This document shows, piece by piece, positions 1-7,890 of a DNA stretch of 64,000 nt; positions within the stretch are counted from its first letter, which is position 1; every line of letters starts with the position of its first letter. This DNA is from Myxococcales bacterium. Its GTDB lineage: Bacteria; Myxococcota_A; Bradymonadia; UBA7976; UBA1532. Location: NCBI GenBank assembly GCA_020633555.1, contig JACKDL010000004.1, forward strand, positions 186,001 through 250,000. Reading direction: 5' to 3'. Made by a program: the position numbers and the translations under genes. The notes beneath the pieces are model-generated. The model saw only the letters and a program-made list of their open reading frames with translations. It did not search any database and was not told the DNA's origin.

Positions 1-555
1 CCAGGTCCAGTCGCCCTGGGCCGCGGCGCTGGGGAAGGCCAGCCCGGCGGGCACCTCGACCTCGCCCGACATGCGCTCGCTGGCCATCTCGTCGAAGGCC
101 TTGGCGCCGGCGTCCGCGGCGGAGCGGGCGGCCCCGGCGATGCCCGACATGGCCGCGCCGAACAGTCCGCTGGCGCGGTCCTCGGCGCCCCCGGTGGACG
201 GCCCGGCGGCCGCGCTGGGGGCCTGGGGCTGCACCCGGGGCTTGGGCTGGATGCGGGGCTTGGGCTGGACGCGGGGCTTGGGCTCCGGCTCGGGGGCGGG
301 CGCCACGTCCAGATCGGCGGTCTTGGGGCCCACGTCCAGCGCGGCCTGGGCCGCCGACGTGGCGGCCAGGTGGTGGTCCGCCGTGGCCGCCGGGGGCTCA
401 GGGGCCGGGGTCTGCGGCTGGGCGCTCTGCACGCCCCGCCGGGTGATGGTGATGTGGGCCGCACACCGGGTACACGCGACCACCAGCCCGGTCTCGGGGA
501 TCTGGTCCTCGGGGTACTGATGGGGTGTGCTGCACTCGGGACAGTTGAAGTTCAC
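1..555 (-). CDS. Zinc-ribbon protein, C-terminus cut by window edge
   Basis: The N-terminus carries a CxxC pair (C5, C8) and a second pair (C28, C31) in the spacing of the MJ0042/zinc_ribbon_5 type fingers found at the start of many deltaproteobacterial proteins. It then passes into an Ala/Pro-rich stretch with three KPR(V/I)QP-type repeats and a helical region rich in Ala and Gly. No membrane segment is visible in the 185 codons present; many relatives carry one further on, outside this window. I chose the GTG at 555 because GGAGGGCGGC precedes it directly and the finger begins four residues later. Function is unknown; zinc binding is inferred from the four cysteines. Confidence 0.7.
   Translation of the reverse strand, partial: MNFNCPECSTPHQYPEDQIPETGLVVACTRCAAHITITRRGVQSAQPQTPAPEPPAATADHHLAATSAAQAALDVGPKTADLDVAPAPEPEPKPRVQPKPRIQPKPRVQPQAPSAAAGPSTGGAEDRASGLFGAAMSGIAGAARSAADAGAKAFDEMASERMSGEVEVPAGLAFPSAAAQGDWTW
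236..289 (-). repeat. 18-bp tandem repeat coding for KPR(V/I)QP
   Basis: Three near-identical 18-base units lie inside the zinc-ribbon gene and encode six-residue Lys/Pro/Arg/Gln blocks. They likely form an extended proline-rich linker. Confidence 0.6.
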
Positions 556-609
556 GCCGCCCTCCCAGCCTTGGATGCGCTGGGAATCTGGCAGCCTGCC
601 CCGGGGGTG

Positions 610-1341
610 TCAACGCAGGCGCAGGCGGCGCTCGTTGTTGGTGGGAGCCAGGTCGGTGCAGGTCAGCTTCACCTTGGCGTCCTTGTCCTTGTAGCGGCTG
701 TCGTAGCGGAACTTCACCGGCTGCTTCGCGTTGCGCTGCAGGCTGCTGACCGGCTGCCGGGCCAGGGCGCGGCCGTCCACCTCGAGCACCGCCTCGCAGG
801 TGCCGGCGGCGTTGGGGCCGGCGTTCTTGATGTCGAACTGCAGCTCCTTCTCGCGGCCGATGCTGCGGTAGGCCGGGCGGCCGTCCACCACCAGATCGCC
901 GCCCTGGAGACGCAGGGACTGCTTGCACTGGGGCAGGTGCGCGCAGGCGTCGATGGTCACCTCGAGCTGGCCGCGGTGCACGGCCTTGCCGTTGAGGTTG
1001 ACGGTGAGCGAGGTGGGGAAGCCGCCGCGCTGGTTGGTGAACTTCACCTTGCGGCGGAACAGGTTGTGGCGGCGGGCGCCGTCCACGAACCAGACGGTGA
1101 TCTGCTCCTCGACGCGGCCGCCCCGGGACTCCAGGCCCCCGAAGCTGAGCTCCACCTGCGGCCAGGTCACCCGCTTGATGTCGAAGGCCTCGACCTTCAG
1201 CGTGCTGGGGCCGCTGGCGGCGGCGGGCTGCTTGTTCAGGTTCACGCCCTTGCGGACGGTGAACTTGGGCTTGGCCTGGGCGCTGGACGCGAGCAGCGCC
1301 ACGGCGGCGGCGGCAAGGGCCAGGGTCATGAAGCGGCGCAT
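610..1341 (-). CDS. Secreted protein of unknown function, beta-rich
   Basis: The 243-residue product starts MRRFMTLALAAAAVALLASSAQA, a clear Sec signal peptide with an AQA cleavage site. The mature part alternates short beta-like strands with charged turns and resembles two CARDB/Ig-like sandwiches, including a segment with phrases such as LQFDIKNAGPNAAGTC; this fold assignment is weak. Only four cysteines are present (in ACAHLPQC and as single residues near GTC and LTC), which could form two disulfides. The frame is open for 30 codons further upstream, but the ATG at 1341 is preceded by GGGAGGATCC and begins the signal peptide, so it is the start. It is separated by about 55 bases from the zinc-ribbon gene downstream and by about 150 bases from the lipoprotein gene upstream. 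No function can be assigned. Confidence 0.75.
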   Translation of the reverse strand: MRRFMTLALAAAAVALLASSAQAKPKFTVRKGVNLNKQPAAASGPSTLKVEAFDIKRVTWPQVELSFGGLESRGGRVEEQITVWFVDGARRHNLFRRKVKFTNQRGGFPTSLTVNLNGKAVHRGQLEVTIDACAHLPQCKQSLRLQGGDLVVDGRPAYRSIGREKELQFDIKNAGPNAAGTCEAVLEVDGRALARQPVSSLQRNAKQPVKFRYDSRYKDKDAKVKLTCTDLAPTNNERRLRLR

Positions 1342-1492
1342 GGATCCTCCCGGGGGGCGCGGTGCTGGGGGCCGCGGGCTCGGCGGCGCGCCGCCGACGG
1401 CGGCGCCGGACAGGTATTCACCGGCGCCCATGAACGGCGCAAGGGGCCCCGCGACTGTTGGGGCGGGTCGCTTGCGGCGTTCGGCCCGGCCC

Positions 1493-2920
1493 CTACGGGC
1501 TGAACTCGACCTTCGTGAGCGTCACGCAGGGCGCGCAGCCCTCGGCGGTGCAGGCCTGGCCGGCCTGACAGCCGCCGCAAGGGGCGTCGGCGGCGGGCGG
1601 ATCGTCGGCGGCCAGGCAGCCCTCGGCCACGTCCACCTGCAGCCAGTGGTGCGCAGCGTCGCGCTCCATGGGGGCGCCGCCGCCCCCGGCGTGGACCACG
1701 GTGACCCCCGCCTGGCGTTGGGTCTCGAACACCGCGAGCTGGCTGGTGAGCAGGTAGGGCACCTGCGCGCGCTTCAGGGCGGCGATGAAGCGGCCGGCCT
1801 CGAGGCGCTGGTTGAAGCCGTTGGCGCGGGTGCCGAAGGGGTCGAAGGGGGGCACATGGGTGAGCACCAGCCGCACCGGGGGCGCGGGGGTGCCGCCCCA
1901 CCACAGCGGTCCGTCGCTGAGCCAGGCGCGGAGCTGGGTGTGGCCGTCGGGGCTCAGCGCCTTGTCGGCCGAGTCGAGGACGATGAGGCGCAGATCCCCC
2001 ACGTCGAAGGCGAAGGTGGTGCGCCCCAGCTCGGCCACCACCGTGCCCACCGCCTGCGACACCACGTCGCGATCGCCCACCGTGGCGTACCAGGGCACCG
2101 CGAGCCCGGCGTCGAGCTGGGCCACCGCGGCGCGCAGGTCGTCGGGGCGGCCGCTGGCGGTGAGGTCGCCGGTGATGACCGCGAAGTCCACAGCGGCGGC
2201 GTTCACGGAGGCGATCAGGGCGTCCCGGGCGGCCGTCATGCCGGCGGTGTTGCCCCAGACCGCGAAGCGGAAGCCGCCGCTGCGGGGGGGGCGGCGCAGG
2301 CGAAACCGGGCCACCAGCGGCGCCGCGCCCAGGCGCCCGGCCTCGGGCGCGTCGGGGGTGACGCAGGCGCCCGCCAGGGCAGGGCGGGCCACGGGCGGGG
2401 CCTCATCGGCGGCCACTGCCTGGCGGCCGCGATCGGTGGTGACCCAGAACCGGCGCACGTCGGGGGCGCTGCCTTCGGCGGGCGTGAAGGGGCGCTCGCG
2501 GCCCAGGGGCACCCGGTCGCGGTCGTGGGGGTCGCCCTGGAAGTCCACCACGCCGCCGCCCGCGGCCCGGGCCGCGACCGTCTCCAGCGGCAGGCCGTCG
2601 AGCAGGGCGCGCCAGCTCCCCTCGATGCCGGTGGGCAGGTGGGTGACGGTGACGGCCACGGTCACCGGTGCGCAGCCCCGATCCACCACGTCCACCCGCA
2701 CGTCCTGGCTCTGGGCACGGATGCGCACCTGGGCGGGGGCATCACCGCTGGCCGGCGTGGTGCTCACCACGGCCCCACCGCCCACGGTGACCGTCAGGGT
2801 GTCGGTGAGGCGGACCTTCGCGGCGGCGGCGTTGGCCGCGTCGCGCAGCTCGGCGGGCTGATCGCAGCCGACCAGGAGCGCCAGCAGCGCCAGCGGCCCG
2901 AGCGCGGCGCGCCGCCTCAC
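1493..2920 (-). CDS. Metallophosphoesterase-like lipoprotein
   Basis: This is a 475-residue lipoprotein with lipobox LLVGC (C19). Residues about 200-420 follow the calcineurin-like phosphoesterase pattern: FAVWGNTAG (about 219), a GDLTASG block (251), VGDRD (281) where GNHD is usual, and LTHVPP (353). Several metal ligands of the canonical motifs (the D and H of DxH, the H of GNHD) are replaced, so activity is doubtful. The N-terminal 200 residues are beta-rich and may be an Ig-like domain; the C-terminus holds seven closely spaced cysteines (CxxCxxxxxC type) likely to form disulfides. The GTG start overlaps the stop of the upstream barrel-like gene in a GTGA junction, so the two are probably translated together. 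Confidence 0.75.
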   Translation of the reverse strand: MRRRAALGPLALLALLVGCDQPAELRDAANAAAAKVRLTDTLTVTVGGGAVVSTTPASGDAPAQVRIRAQSQDVRVDVVDRGCAPVTVAVTVTHLPTGIEGSWRALLDGLPLETVAARAAGGGVVDFQGDPHDRDRVPLGRERPFTPAEGSAPDVRRFWVTTDRGRQAVAADEAPPVARPALAGACVTPDAPEAGRLGAAPLVARFRLRRPPRSGGFRFAVWGNTAGMTAARDALIASVNAAAVDFAVITGDLTASGRPDDLRAAVAQLDAGLAVPWYATVGDRDVVSQAVGTVVAELGRTTFAFDVGDLRLIVLDSADKALSPDGHTQLRAWLSDGPLWWGGTPAPPVRLVLTHVPPFDPFGTRANGFNQRLEAGRFIAALKRAQVPYLLTSQLAVFETQRQAGVTVVHAGGGGAPMERDAAHHWLQVDVAEGCLAADDPPAADAPCGGCQAGQACTAEGCAPCVTLTKVEFSP

Positions 2921-4014
2921 AGGCCGTACCCCAGCCCCAGGAGGAGCGCGAAGCCGTCGCCCATGGTGCCCAGGAACTCGATGTCCAGGCTGTCGCTCTG
3001 CCGGTGCACCAGGCCCAGCTCCACCAGCCCGCCGGTGCCCCCGGCGAAGGGCGGCACGTCCTTGGTGGGGTCGCTCAGCGCGCTCAGGGTGAGGTGGGTG
3101 CGCTGGCCCAGGTTGAAGCCCAGGCCCGTCTCGAGCAGCAGGTAGGTGTCGCCCAGCGCGGTGTCACTGAACAGGGCGGGCACGCTGTCGGGGGTGGCGG
3201 CGAACTGGTAGCCGTCCCAGCCGTAGCCCACCCGTCCGAAGGCGTACAGGTGGCGCAGGCCCTCCACCAGGCGGCCGAGATCCACCTTGTAGCCGCTGTA
3301 GCCCATGAGGCCGACGGTGCTGAAGCCGTGGCTCTGGTTCTCCACCCGGCGCAGGCGGACGCCCAGCTCCAGCCGCTCGTGAGGGTCGTCGCCGCGCAGG
3401 GGGCGGGCGCCGATCTCGGCCTGGAGCTGGCGCAGGCGGGCGCTGCCCTCCAGGTCCACCAGCGGCCGCAGGAAGAACCAGCCGGCGTTCAGGTCCAGCC
3501 GGAACACCAGGTGGTGCCGGAAGTCGGTCACAGGGTCGTCGGTGTAGCGGTAGGCCAGGCCGAAGCGGTTGCCGCGCACGCGGCTGGAGTCCAGCTCGAG
3601 CGCGGTGCTGCCCTTGAAGGCGCCCAGCACATCGGCGCCCCAGGACCCCGCGAACAGCACCACCCCCGCGTGGGTGAGACCCCGCGACAGGCCGCCCAGC
3701 TCGCCGCGCCCATCGCCCAGGTTGTTGGCCAGCAGCGCGCCGGTCAGCAGGCCCACGCTCACCAGCTCGGCGGCGAACAGCACCTTGGCCGTGGCGTGAT
3801 CCCCCGCGTAGTAGTGCCCCAGGCCGTGCAGCACCAGGCCCGGGCCCAGGGCCAGCCCCCCGGCCAGCAGGCTGCCGGCCCCCTGGTCGGGCGGGCGGAG
3901 CTGGAAGCCGTCGGCCTGGGCCTCGGCCACCGTGGGGGGCGGCGCGCCGGGCTGGGCCGCGGCGGGCCCCACCAGCCCGGGGCCCAGCAACAGCAGCGTG
4001 AGCAGCCCCCGCAT
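2917..4014 (-). CDS. Exported beta-barrel-like outer-membrane protein
   Basis: The 365-residue product starts MRGLLTLLLLGPGLVGPAAAQ, a signal peptide. After a short helical, Gly-rich hydrophobic region (about residues 45-135, possibly two or three membrane-associated helices like those of DUF5683-type proteins), the rest alternates hydrophobic and polar residues with aromatic ends (LVFRLDLNAGWFF, YAFGRVGYGWDGYQF, FALLLGLGYGL). It finishes in an aromatic/Leu strand as outer-membrane barrels do. The ATG at 4014 shares its A with the upstream recD2 stop (TGATG); in-frame GTG codons at 4017 and 4026 are alternatives but would put charged residues before the signal peptide. No family could be named with confidence. 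Confidence 0.7.
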   Translation of the reverse strand: MRGLLTLLLLGPGLVGPAAAQPGAPPPTVAEAQADGFQLRPPDQGAGSLLAGGLALGPGLVLHGLGHYYAGDHATAKVLFAAELVSVGLLTGALLANNLGDGRGELGGLSRGLTHAGVVLFAGSWGADVLGAFKGSTALELDSSRVRGNRFGLAYRYTDDPVTDFRHHLVFRLDLNAGWFFLRPLVDLEGSARLRQLQAEIGARPLRGDDPHERLELGVRLRRVENQSHGFSTVGLMGYSGYKVDLGRLVEGLRHLYAFGRVGYGWDGYQFAATPDSVPALFSDTALGDTYLLLETGLGFNLGQRTHLTLSALSDPTKDVPPFAGGTGGLVELGLVHRQSDSLDIEFLGTMGDGFALLLGLGYGL

Positions 4015-6143
4015 CACGCGGCCCACAGGCGGCGGGCCAGGGCGGTGTAGCGCTCCAGCCCATCCTGGCGCTGCACCGCGCGGCGCAGGGCCCGCGGCTG
4101 GGTGACCAGCACCACCAGGCGCCGGCCGCGGGTCACGGCGGTGTACAGCAGGTTCTTCTGCAGCATGACCCAGTGCTCGCCCACCATGGGGATGACCACC
4201 GCCGGGTACTCGCTGCCCTGGCTCTTGTGAATGGTGCAGGCGTAGGCGGGCTGCAGGGCCTCGAGGCCGTCGCCGGGGTAGCGCACACAGCGCCCGTCGA
4301 AGGCCACCTCGATCTGGTCGCCGGCGCGGCCCATGATCTGGCCCACGTCGCCGTTGAACACCTCGCGCTCGTAGTCGTTGCGGCGCTGCATCACCTTGTC
4401 GCCCACCCGCAGCGCGCCCGCCTTGCCCACCGGCGCACCGCCCGGGTTCAGGGCGGCCTGCAGCAGCGCGTTCAGCTTCTCGGCGCCGCAGGCGCCGCGG
4501 TGCATGGGGGTGAGCACCTGGATCTCGTCGGGGCGCAGACCGAACTTCGCGGGCACCCGGGACTGCACGAGCTGCACCACCAGCTCGGCGGCGTGGGCGC
4601 CGTCGCGGGCCTCGACCACGTAGAAGTCGCTCTCGGCGCCCGGCGGGGGGGCCTGGGGCACGCGCCCGGCCAGGATGTGGTGGGCGGCCACCACGATGGC
4701 CGACAGCTCGGCCTGTCGGAAGATCTCGCGCAGCCGCACCACGGGCACCACGTCGCTGGCGATGAGATCGGCCAGCACGTTGCCGGGGCCCACGCTGGGG
4801 AGCTGATCGGCGTCGCCCACCAGCACCAGCCGGGTGCCGGGCACCAGCGCCCGCAGCAGCGCCACGAACAGCGGCTGGTCGAGCATGCTGGCCTCGTCAA
4901 CGATGACGACCCCGCCCTCCAGCGGGTCGTCCTCGCCCTTTCGGAAGCCGCCCTCGGCGGGGTTGTACTCCAGCAGGCGGTGGACGGTGCTGGCCTCCTG
5001 GCTCGTGGCCTCGGCCAGGCGGCGGGCGGCGCGGCCGGTGGGGGCGGCCAGTCGCACGGTCAGGTCGTGCTGCTTGAAAAGCTCGAGCACGGTGCGCACC
5101 ACGGTGGTCTTGCCGGTGCCGGGCCCGCCGGTGAGCACCAGCACGCCGTGGGCCGCGGCGGCGCGCAGGGCTTCGAGCTGCGCCGGCGCCAGCTCCAGCC
5201 CGCTGGCGGCGTGCAGTCGGGCCAGGTTCAGGGGCAGGGCGGGGGGGCTGGCGCGCTCCAAATCCCGCAGGCGCTGGGCGGCCTCCACCTCGTCGTGGTG
5301 GGTGCGCCAGGGGTAGATGTAGTCGTCGCCGCCGTCCACCAGGCGCCCCTCGGCCAGGGCCTTGTCCAGCACCAGCGCCACCGGCGCCTCGGCGCCCACC
5401 AGGGCCTCGGTGCGGGCCAGCAGCTCGGCGCGGGGCAGGCAGACGTGGCCGTCGTCCTGGGCCGAGTTCAGCGCGTGGATCAGGGCCGCGGCGGCCCGCA
5501 CCGGCGAGTCGGGCGGCAGGCCCACCGAGCGCGCGATGCGATCGGCGGTGGCGAAGCCCACGCCCCGCAGCTCGGCGGCCAGGCGGTAGGGGTTCTCGCG
5601 CACCCAGCCGATGGTCTTGCCCTCGTACTTCTTCCAGATCTGGTCGGCCAGCCGCGCCGGCACCCCGTGACCCTGCAGGAACACCAGGGCCTCGCGCTGC
5701 AGGGTCTGGCCCGTCAGCGCCTCGGCGAGCTGGGCGCGGCGCTTGGGGCCGATGCCGGGCACCTCGCTCAGGCGCTCGGGGGTGTTGGCCACCACCGTCA
5801 GGGTGTCGGCGCCGAAGGTGGCCACCAGGCGCTTCGCCAGCTCGGGGCCCACGCCGTGCACGCGGCCGCCGGCCAGGTAGCGCTCGATGCCCTCGGCGGA
5901 CTCGGGCAGCAGGGGCCAGCCCGCCTCGGCCTTGAACTGCCGGCCAAAGCGCGGGTTGTCCTGCCAGGCGCCCACCAGCCGCACCCGGTCGCCCGGCTCC
6001 AGCCCGCCCAGGGGGCCCACCGCCGACAGCCGCTGGCCGTCGTCCAGGCGCACGGCCGCCACGGCGAAGCTGCCGTCGTCGTTGACGTAGGTGAAACGCT
6101 CCAGGGCGCCGTCCAGCGTCTCGGGGGGGGGCGGGGTGGCCAT
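4014..6143 (-). CDS. recD2: RecD2/TraA-family ATP-dependent DNA helicase
   Basis: The 709-residue product is a superfamily-1B 5'-3' DNA helicase of the stand-alone RecD2 type, which acts in DNA repair outside RecBCD. The N-terminal OB-like domain (1-80) is followed by helix-hairpin-helix segments (VHGVGP about 95, VPGIGPKRR about 128, LRGVGFATADRIA about 192). The motor core has Walker A GGPGTGKTT (339-347), Walker B VIVDEAS (413-419), VGDADQLPSVGPG, REIFRQ, and C-terminal motifs TIHKSQGSEYP and LLYTAVTRGRR. Length and order are normal for RecD2. The ATG at 6143 has an AGGCAGC just upstream. A lipoprotein gene diverges 91 bases away, and the gene runs by TGATG overlap into the envelope protein gene downstream, an odd partner for a helicase. 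Confidence 0.96.
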   Translation of the reverse strand: MATPPPPETLDGALERFTYVNDDGSFAVAAVRLDDGQRLSAVGPLGGLEPGDRVRLVGAWQDNPRFGRQFKAEAGWPLLPESAEGIERYLAGGRVHGVGPELAKRLVATFGADTLTVVANTPERLSEVPGIGPKRRAQLAEALTGQTLQREALVFLQGHGVPARLADQIWKKYEGKTIGWVRENPYRLAAELRGVGFATADRIARSVGLPPDSPVRAAAALIHALNSAQDDGHVCLPRAELLARTEALVGAEAPVALVLDKALAEGRLVDGGDDYIYPWRTHHDEVEAAQRLRDLERASPPALPLNLARLHAASGLELAPAQLEALRAAAAHGVLVLTGGPGTGKTTVVRTVLELFKQHDLTVRLAAPTGRAARRLAEATSQEASTVHRLLEYNPAEGGFRKGEDDPLEGGVVIVDEASMLDQPLFVALLRALVPGTRLVLVGDADQLPSVGPGNVLADLIASDVVPVVRLREIFRQAELSAIVVAAHHILAGRVPQAPPPGAESDFYVVEARDGAHAAELVVQLVQSRVPAKFGLRPDEIQVLTPMHRGACGAEKLNALLQAALNPGGAPVGKAGALRVGDKVMQRRNDYEREVFNGDVGQIMGRAGDQIEVAFDGRCVRYPGDGLEALQPAYACTIHKSQGSEYPAVVIPMVGEHWVMLQKNLLYTAVTRGRRLVVLVTQPRALRRAVQRQDGLERYTALARRLWAA

Positions 6144-6234
6144 GCTGCCTGTGTTCTACCGCGGCGGGCCGCGTGGCGCACGCCTGGGGGCGTGTGCCAG
6201 ACTCCGCGCCGTCCAACCACACGGCGGAGGCGAG

Positions 6235-7257
6235 ATGCGCGCGCGGACGATCATGCTGGGGGCGGTGCTGGCGGGGTGCTCCGGTGGCGGCGACGACGGG
6301 GGGGCCGCAGCCCGCTTCGAGCCCATCGAGGGGCCCGCCGACACGGTGCGCTATGCGGCGGCCGGCGACGCCCTGGTGGCCCTGGTGGCCACCGCAGGCT
6401 TCAAGGCCGAGACCATCGGCGACGTGGCGGCCTATGTGAACAGCGAGGCCACCACCCCCACCGCGCCGGGCGAGTTCGCCAGCCTGTACTACGAGACGGG
6501 CGGCCTGCGGGCGGCGGTGGAGGGGGCGCAGGAGCGCCGCCCCGATCGCACGCGCAATGACCAGGCGGGCAGCCGGATCGCCGCGCAGATCGCCACGGCC
6601 CTCACCCAGGGGGCGGTGAGCGCCACCGCCGACGGGCAGCGCAGTTCGCCGCGTTGGTACGCCAGCTTCGCGGCGCGGCGGCTCGACCAGTTCATGCTGC
6701 TGGAGGTGTGGGACGGCCTCACCGAGCGGTCGGCGGCGGGCTTCGACCGGGCGCTGGGCTACCTGATCGACGGCGACGGCGGCCGCCACGGCCTCGGCCG
6801 GATCATCGACCAGGGCGACCAGGCCTGCGGCACGGCGTACTTCAGCGCGCTCTCGGGGGCGCTCGCGGACGCCCGGCCCGCCTTCGTGGCCGCGCTGGAG
6901 GCGAAGGGCGAGCTGGACCCCCTGGACCGCCTGCGGATCCAAGAGGGCGACAGCCCCGAGTACGACGCGGCCCTCATCCTGGCCGACAAGGCCCTGGTGG
7001 CCGGCCTGGGCACGGCCTTCCTGGCGCTGATGCAGGCCGAGCCCTTCGACGCCACCGCGCAGGCGGCCGCCCAGGGGGCCTTCGAGGCGCTGGTGGCCGA
7101 CCTGCAGATCGCCGAGACCCCCGACTGTGGCGGCGAGGGCTCGGTGGTGGACCAGATCGGCCGCACGCTGGACGCCGCCACGCCGGGCGAGGTGGACCGC
7201 GCGCGGGTGCAGTGCCTGGTGGCGGGCGCCCTGGAGATCAACCCCTGCGGGGGCTGA
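6235..7257 (+). CDS. Lipoprotein of unknown function, mostly helical
   Basis: The product is 340 residues with a short signal sequence and lipobox AVLAGC, followed by a Gly/Asp-rich linker (SGGGDDGG). The mature part is rich in Ala, Leu and charged residues with few prolines, suggesting an all-helical fold. Three cysteines after residue 180 (QACGTAY, PDCGGEG, VQCLVAG) and one in the tail PCGG could pair. The ATG at 6235 was chosen because CGGAGGCGAG precedes it; the frame is open upstream but lacks a plausible signal. It stands alone between the divergent recD2 and the Fe-S operon, and a GC-rich hairpin follows its stop. No known domain was recognised. Confidence 0.75.
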   Translation: MRARTIMLGAVLAGCSGGGDDGGAAARFEPIEGPADTVRYAAAGDALVALVATAGFKAETIGDVAAYVNSEATTPTAPGEFASLYYETGGLRAAVEGAQERRPDRTRNDQAGSRIAAQIATALTQGAVSATADGQRSSPRWYASFAARRLDQFMLLEVWDGLTERSAAGFDRALGYLIDGDGGRHGLGRIIDQGDQACGTAYFSALSGALADARPAFVAALEAKGELDPLDRLRIQEGDSPEYDAALILADKALVAGLGTAFLALMQAEPFDATAQAAAQGAFEALVADLQIAETPDCGGEGSVVDQIGRTLDAATPGEVDRARVQCLVAGALEINPCGG

Positions 7258-7284
7258 CCGGGCGGCCTCGAACCGGCCCGGGGG

Positions 7285-7306
7285 CGCCCCGCCGAAACCC
7301 GGGGCG
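7285..7306 (+). terminator. GC-rich hairpin after the lipoprotein gene
   Basis: A perfect 7-bp stem (CGCCCCG with CGGGGCG) closes an 8-nt loop 28 bases after the stop codon. There is no T-run, so termination is only a guess; it could equally be a structured leader of the downstream operon. Confidence 0.3.
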
Positions 7307-7344
7307 GGTCTCGGCAATCGATCCCTCACGTCAGAGTTGGAGCG

Positions 7345-7373
7345 TTGATCTCGGCGCGCCGGGCCCCTAGGTT
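7345..7373 (+). promoter_or_regulatory. Candidate promoter of the Fe-S operon
   Basis: TTGATC (7345-7350) and TAGGTT (7368-7373) are separated by 17 bases and lie about 31 bases before the regulator's GTG. The first box keeps the TTGA of the -35 consensus; the second is only a partial -10 match. The 17-bp spacer contains the self-complementary stretch GGCGCGCC, which could be part of an operator. Confidence 0.3.
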
Positions 7374-7404
7374 CCCGGGCTGCCGCGGCGAGCGGAGGGG
7401 GCCA

Positions 7405-7890
7405 GTGGTCGAAGAGTCAGAGGCGTCACGGTTGCGCATCGGGGAGCTGGCCGAGCTCACCGACAAGACGGTGCGGGCGCTGCACCTGTACGAAGAGAAG
7501 GGCCTGATCGAGCCGGTGGAGCGCAGCCCCGGCGGCTTTCGGCTCTACGACCGGGCCAACGTGGCGCGCATCCACTACATCGACCGGCTGCAGAAGCTGG
7601 GGTTGAGCCTGACGGCCATCGGCGGCCTCATCCAGCGCTGGGCGGGCGAGCCGGTGGCGCGGGACGCCATGCAGAGCGTGCGCGCCGAGTACGTGGACCG
7701 GCTGGCGGCGTTGAAGCAGACCCTCGCCGAGCTGCAGCAGATCCAGCAAGACCTGGAAGGGGCCGTGGCCTTCCTGGACGGCTGCACCCCCTGTGGCCGC
7801 GAGGTGGGTGCCCCCGAAGCCTGTCGGGACTGCCGCCGCGGTGATCAGCAGGCCGGCCTGGCGCTGGTGGCGGGGCTGACGGGCCGCTGA
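7405..7890 (+). CDS. MerR-family regulator with C-terminal four-Cys motif
   Basis: The 161-residue product has an N-terminal winged helix of the MerR type (RIGELAELTDKTVRALHLYEEKGL, then RLYDRANVARIHYIDRLQKLG) and a long dimerisation helix (about 85-120). The tail carries C127, C130, C140 and C143 in a CX2CX9CX2C pattern that could bind a metal or an Fe-S cluster; SoxR also keeps its cluster in a C-terminal four-Cys motif, but with different spacing. I chose the GTG at 7405 because GGAGGGGGCCA precedes it; the TTG at 7345 would add an unlikely Arg/Pro tail. It overlaps iscS by TGATG and heads the Fe-S operon, so it likely controls that operon in place of IscR. Sensing of Fe-S status is inference. 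Confidence 0.85.
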   Translation: MVEESEASRLRIGELAELTDKTVRALHLYEEKGLIEPVERSPGGFRLYDRANVARIHYIDRLQKLGLSLTAIGGLIQRWAGEPVARDAMQSVRAEYVDRLAALKQTLAELQQIQQDLEGAVAFLDGCTPCGREVGAPEACRDCRRGDQQAGLALVAGLTGR

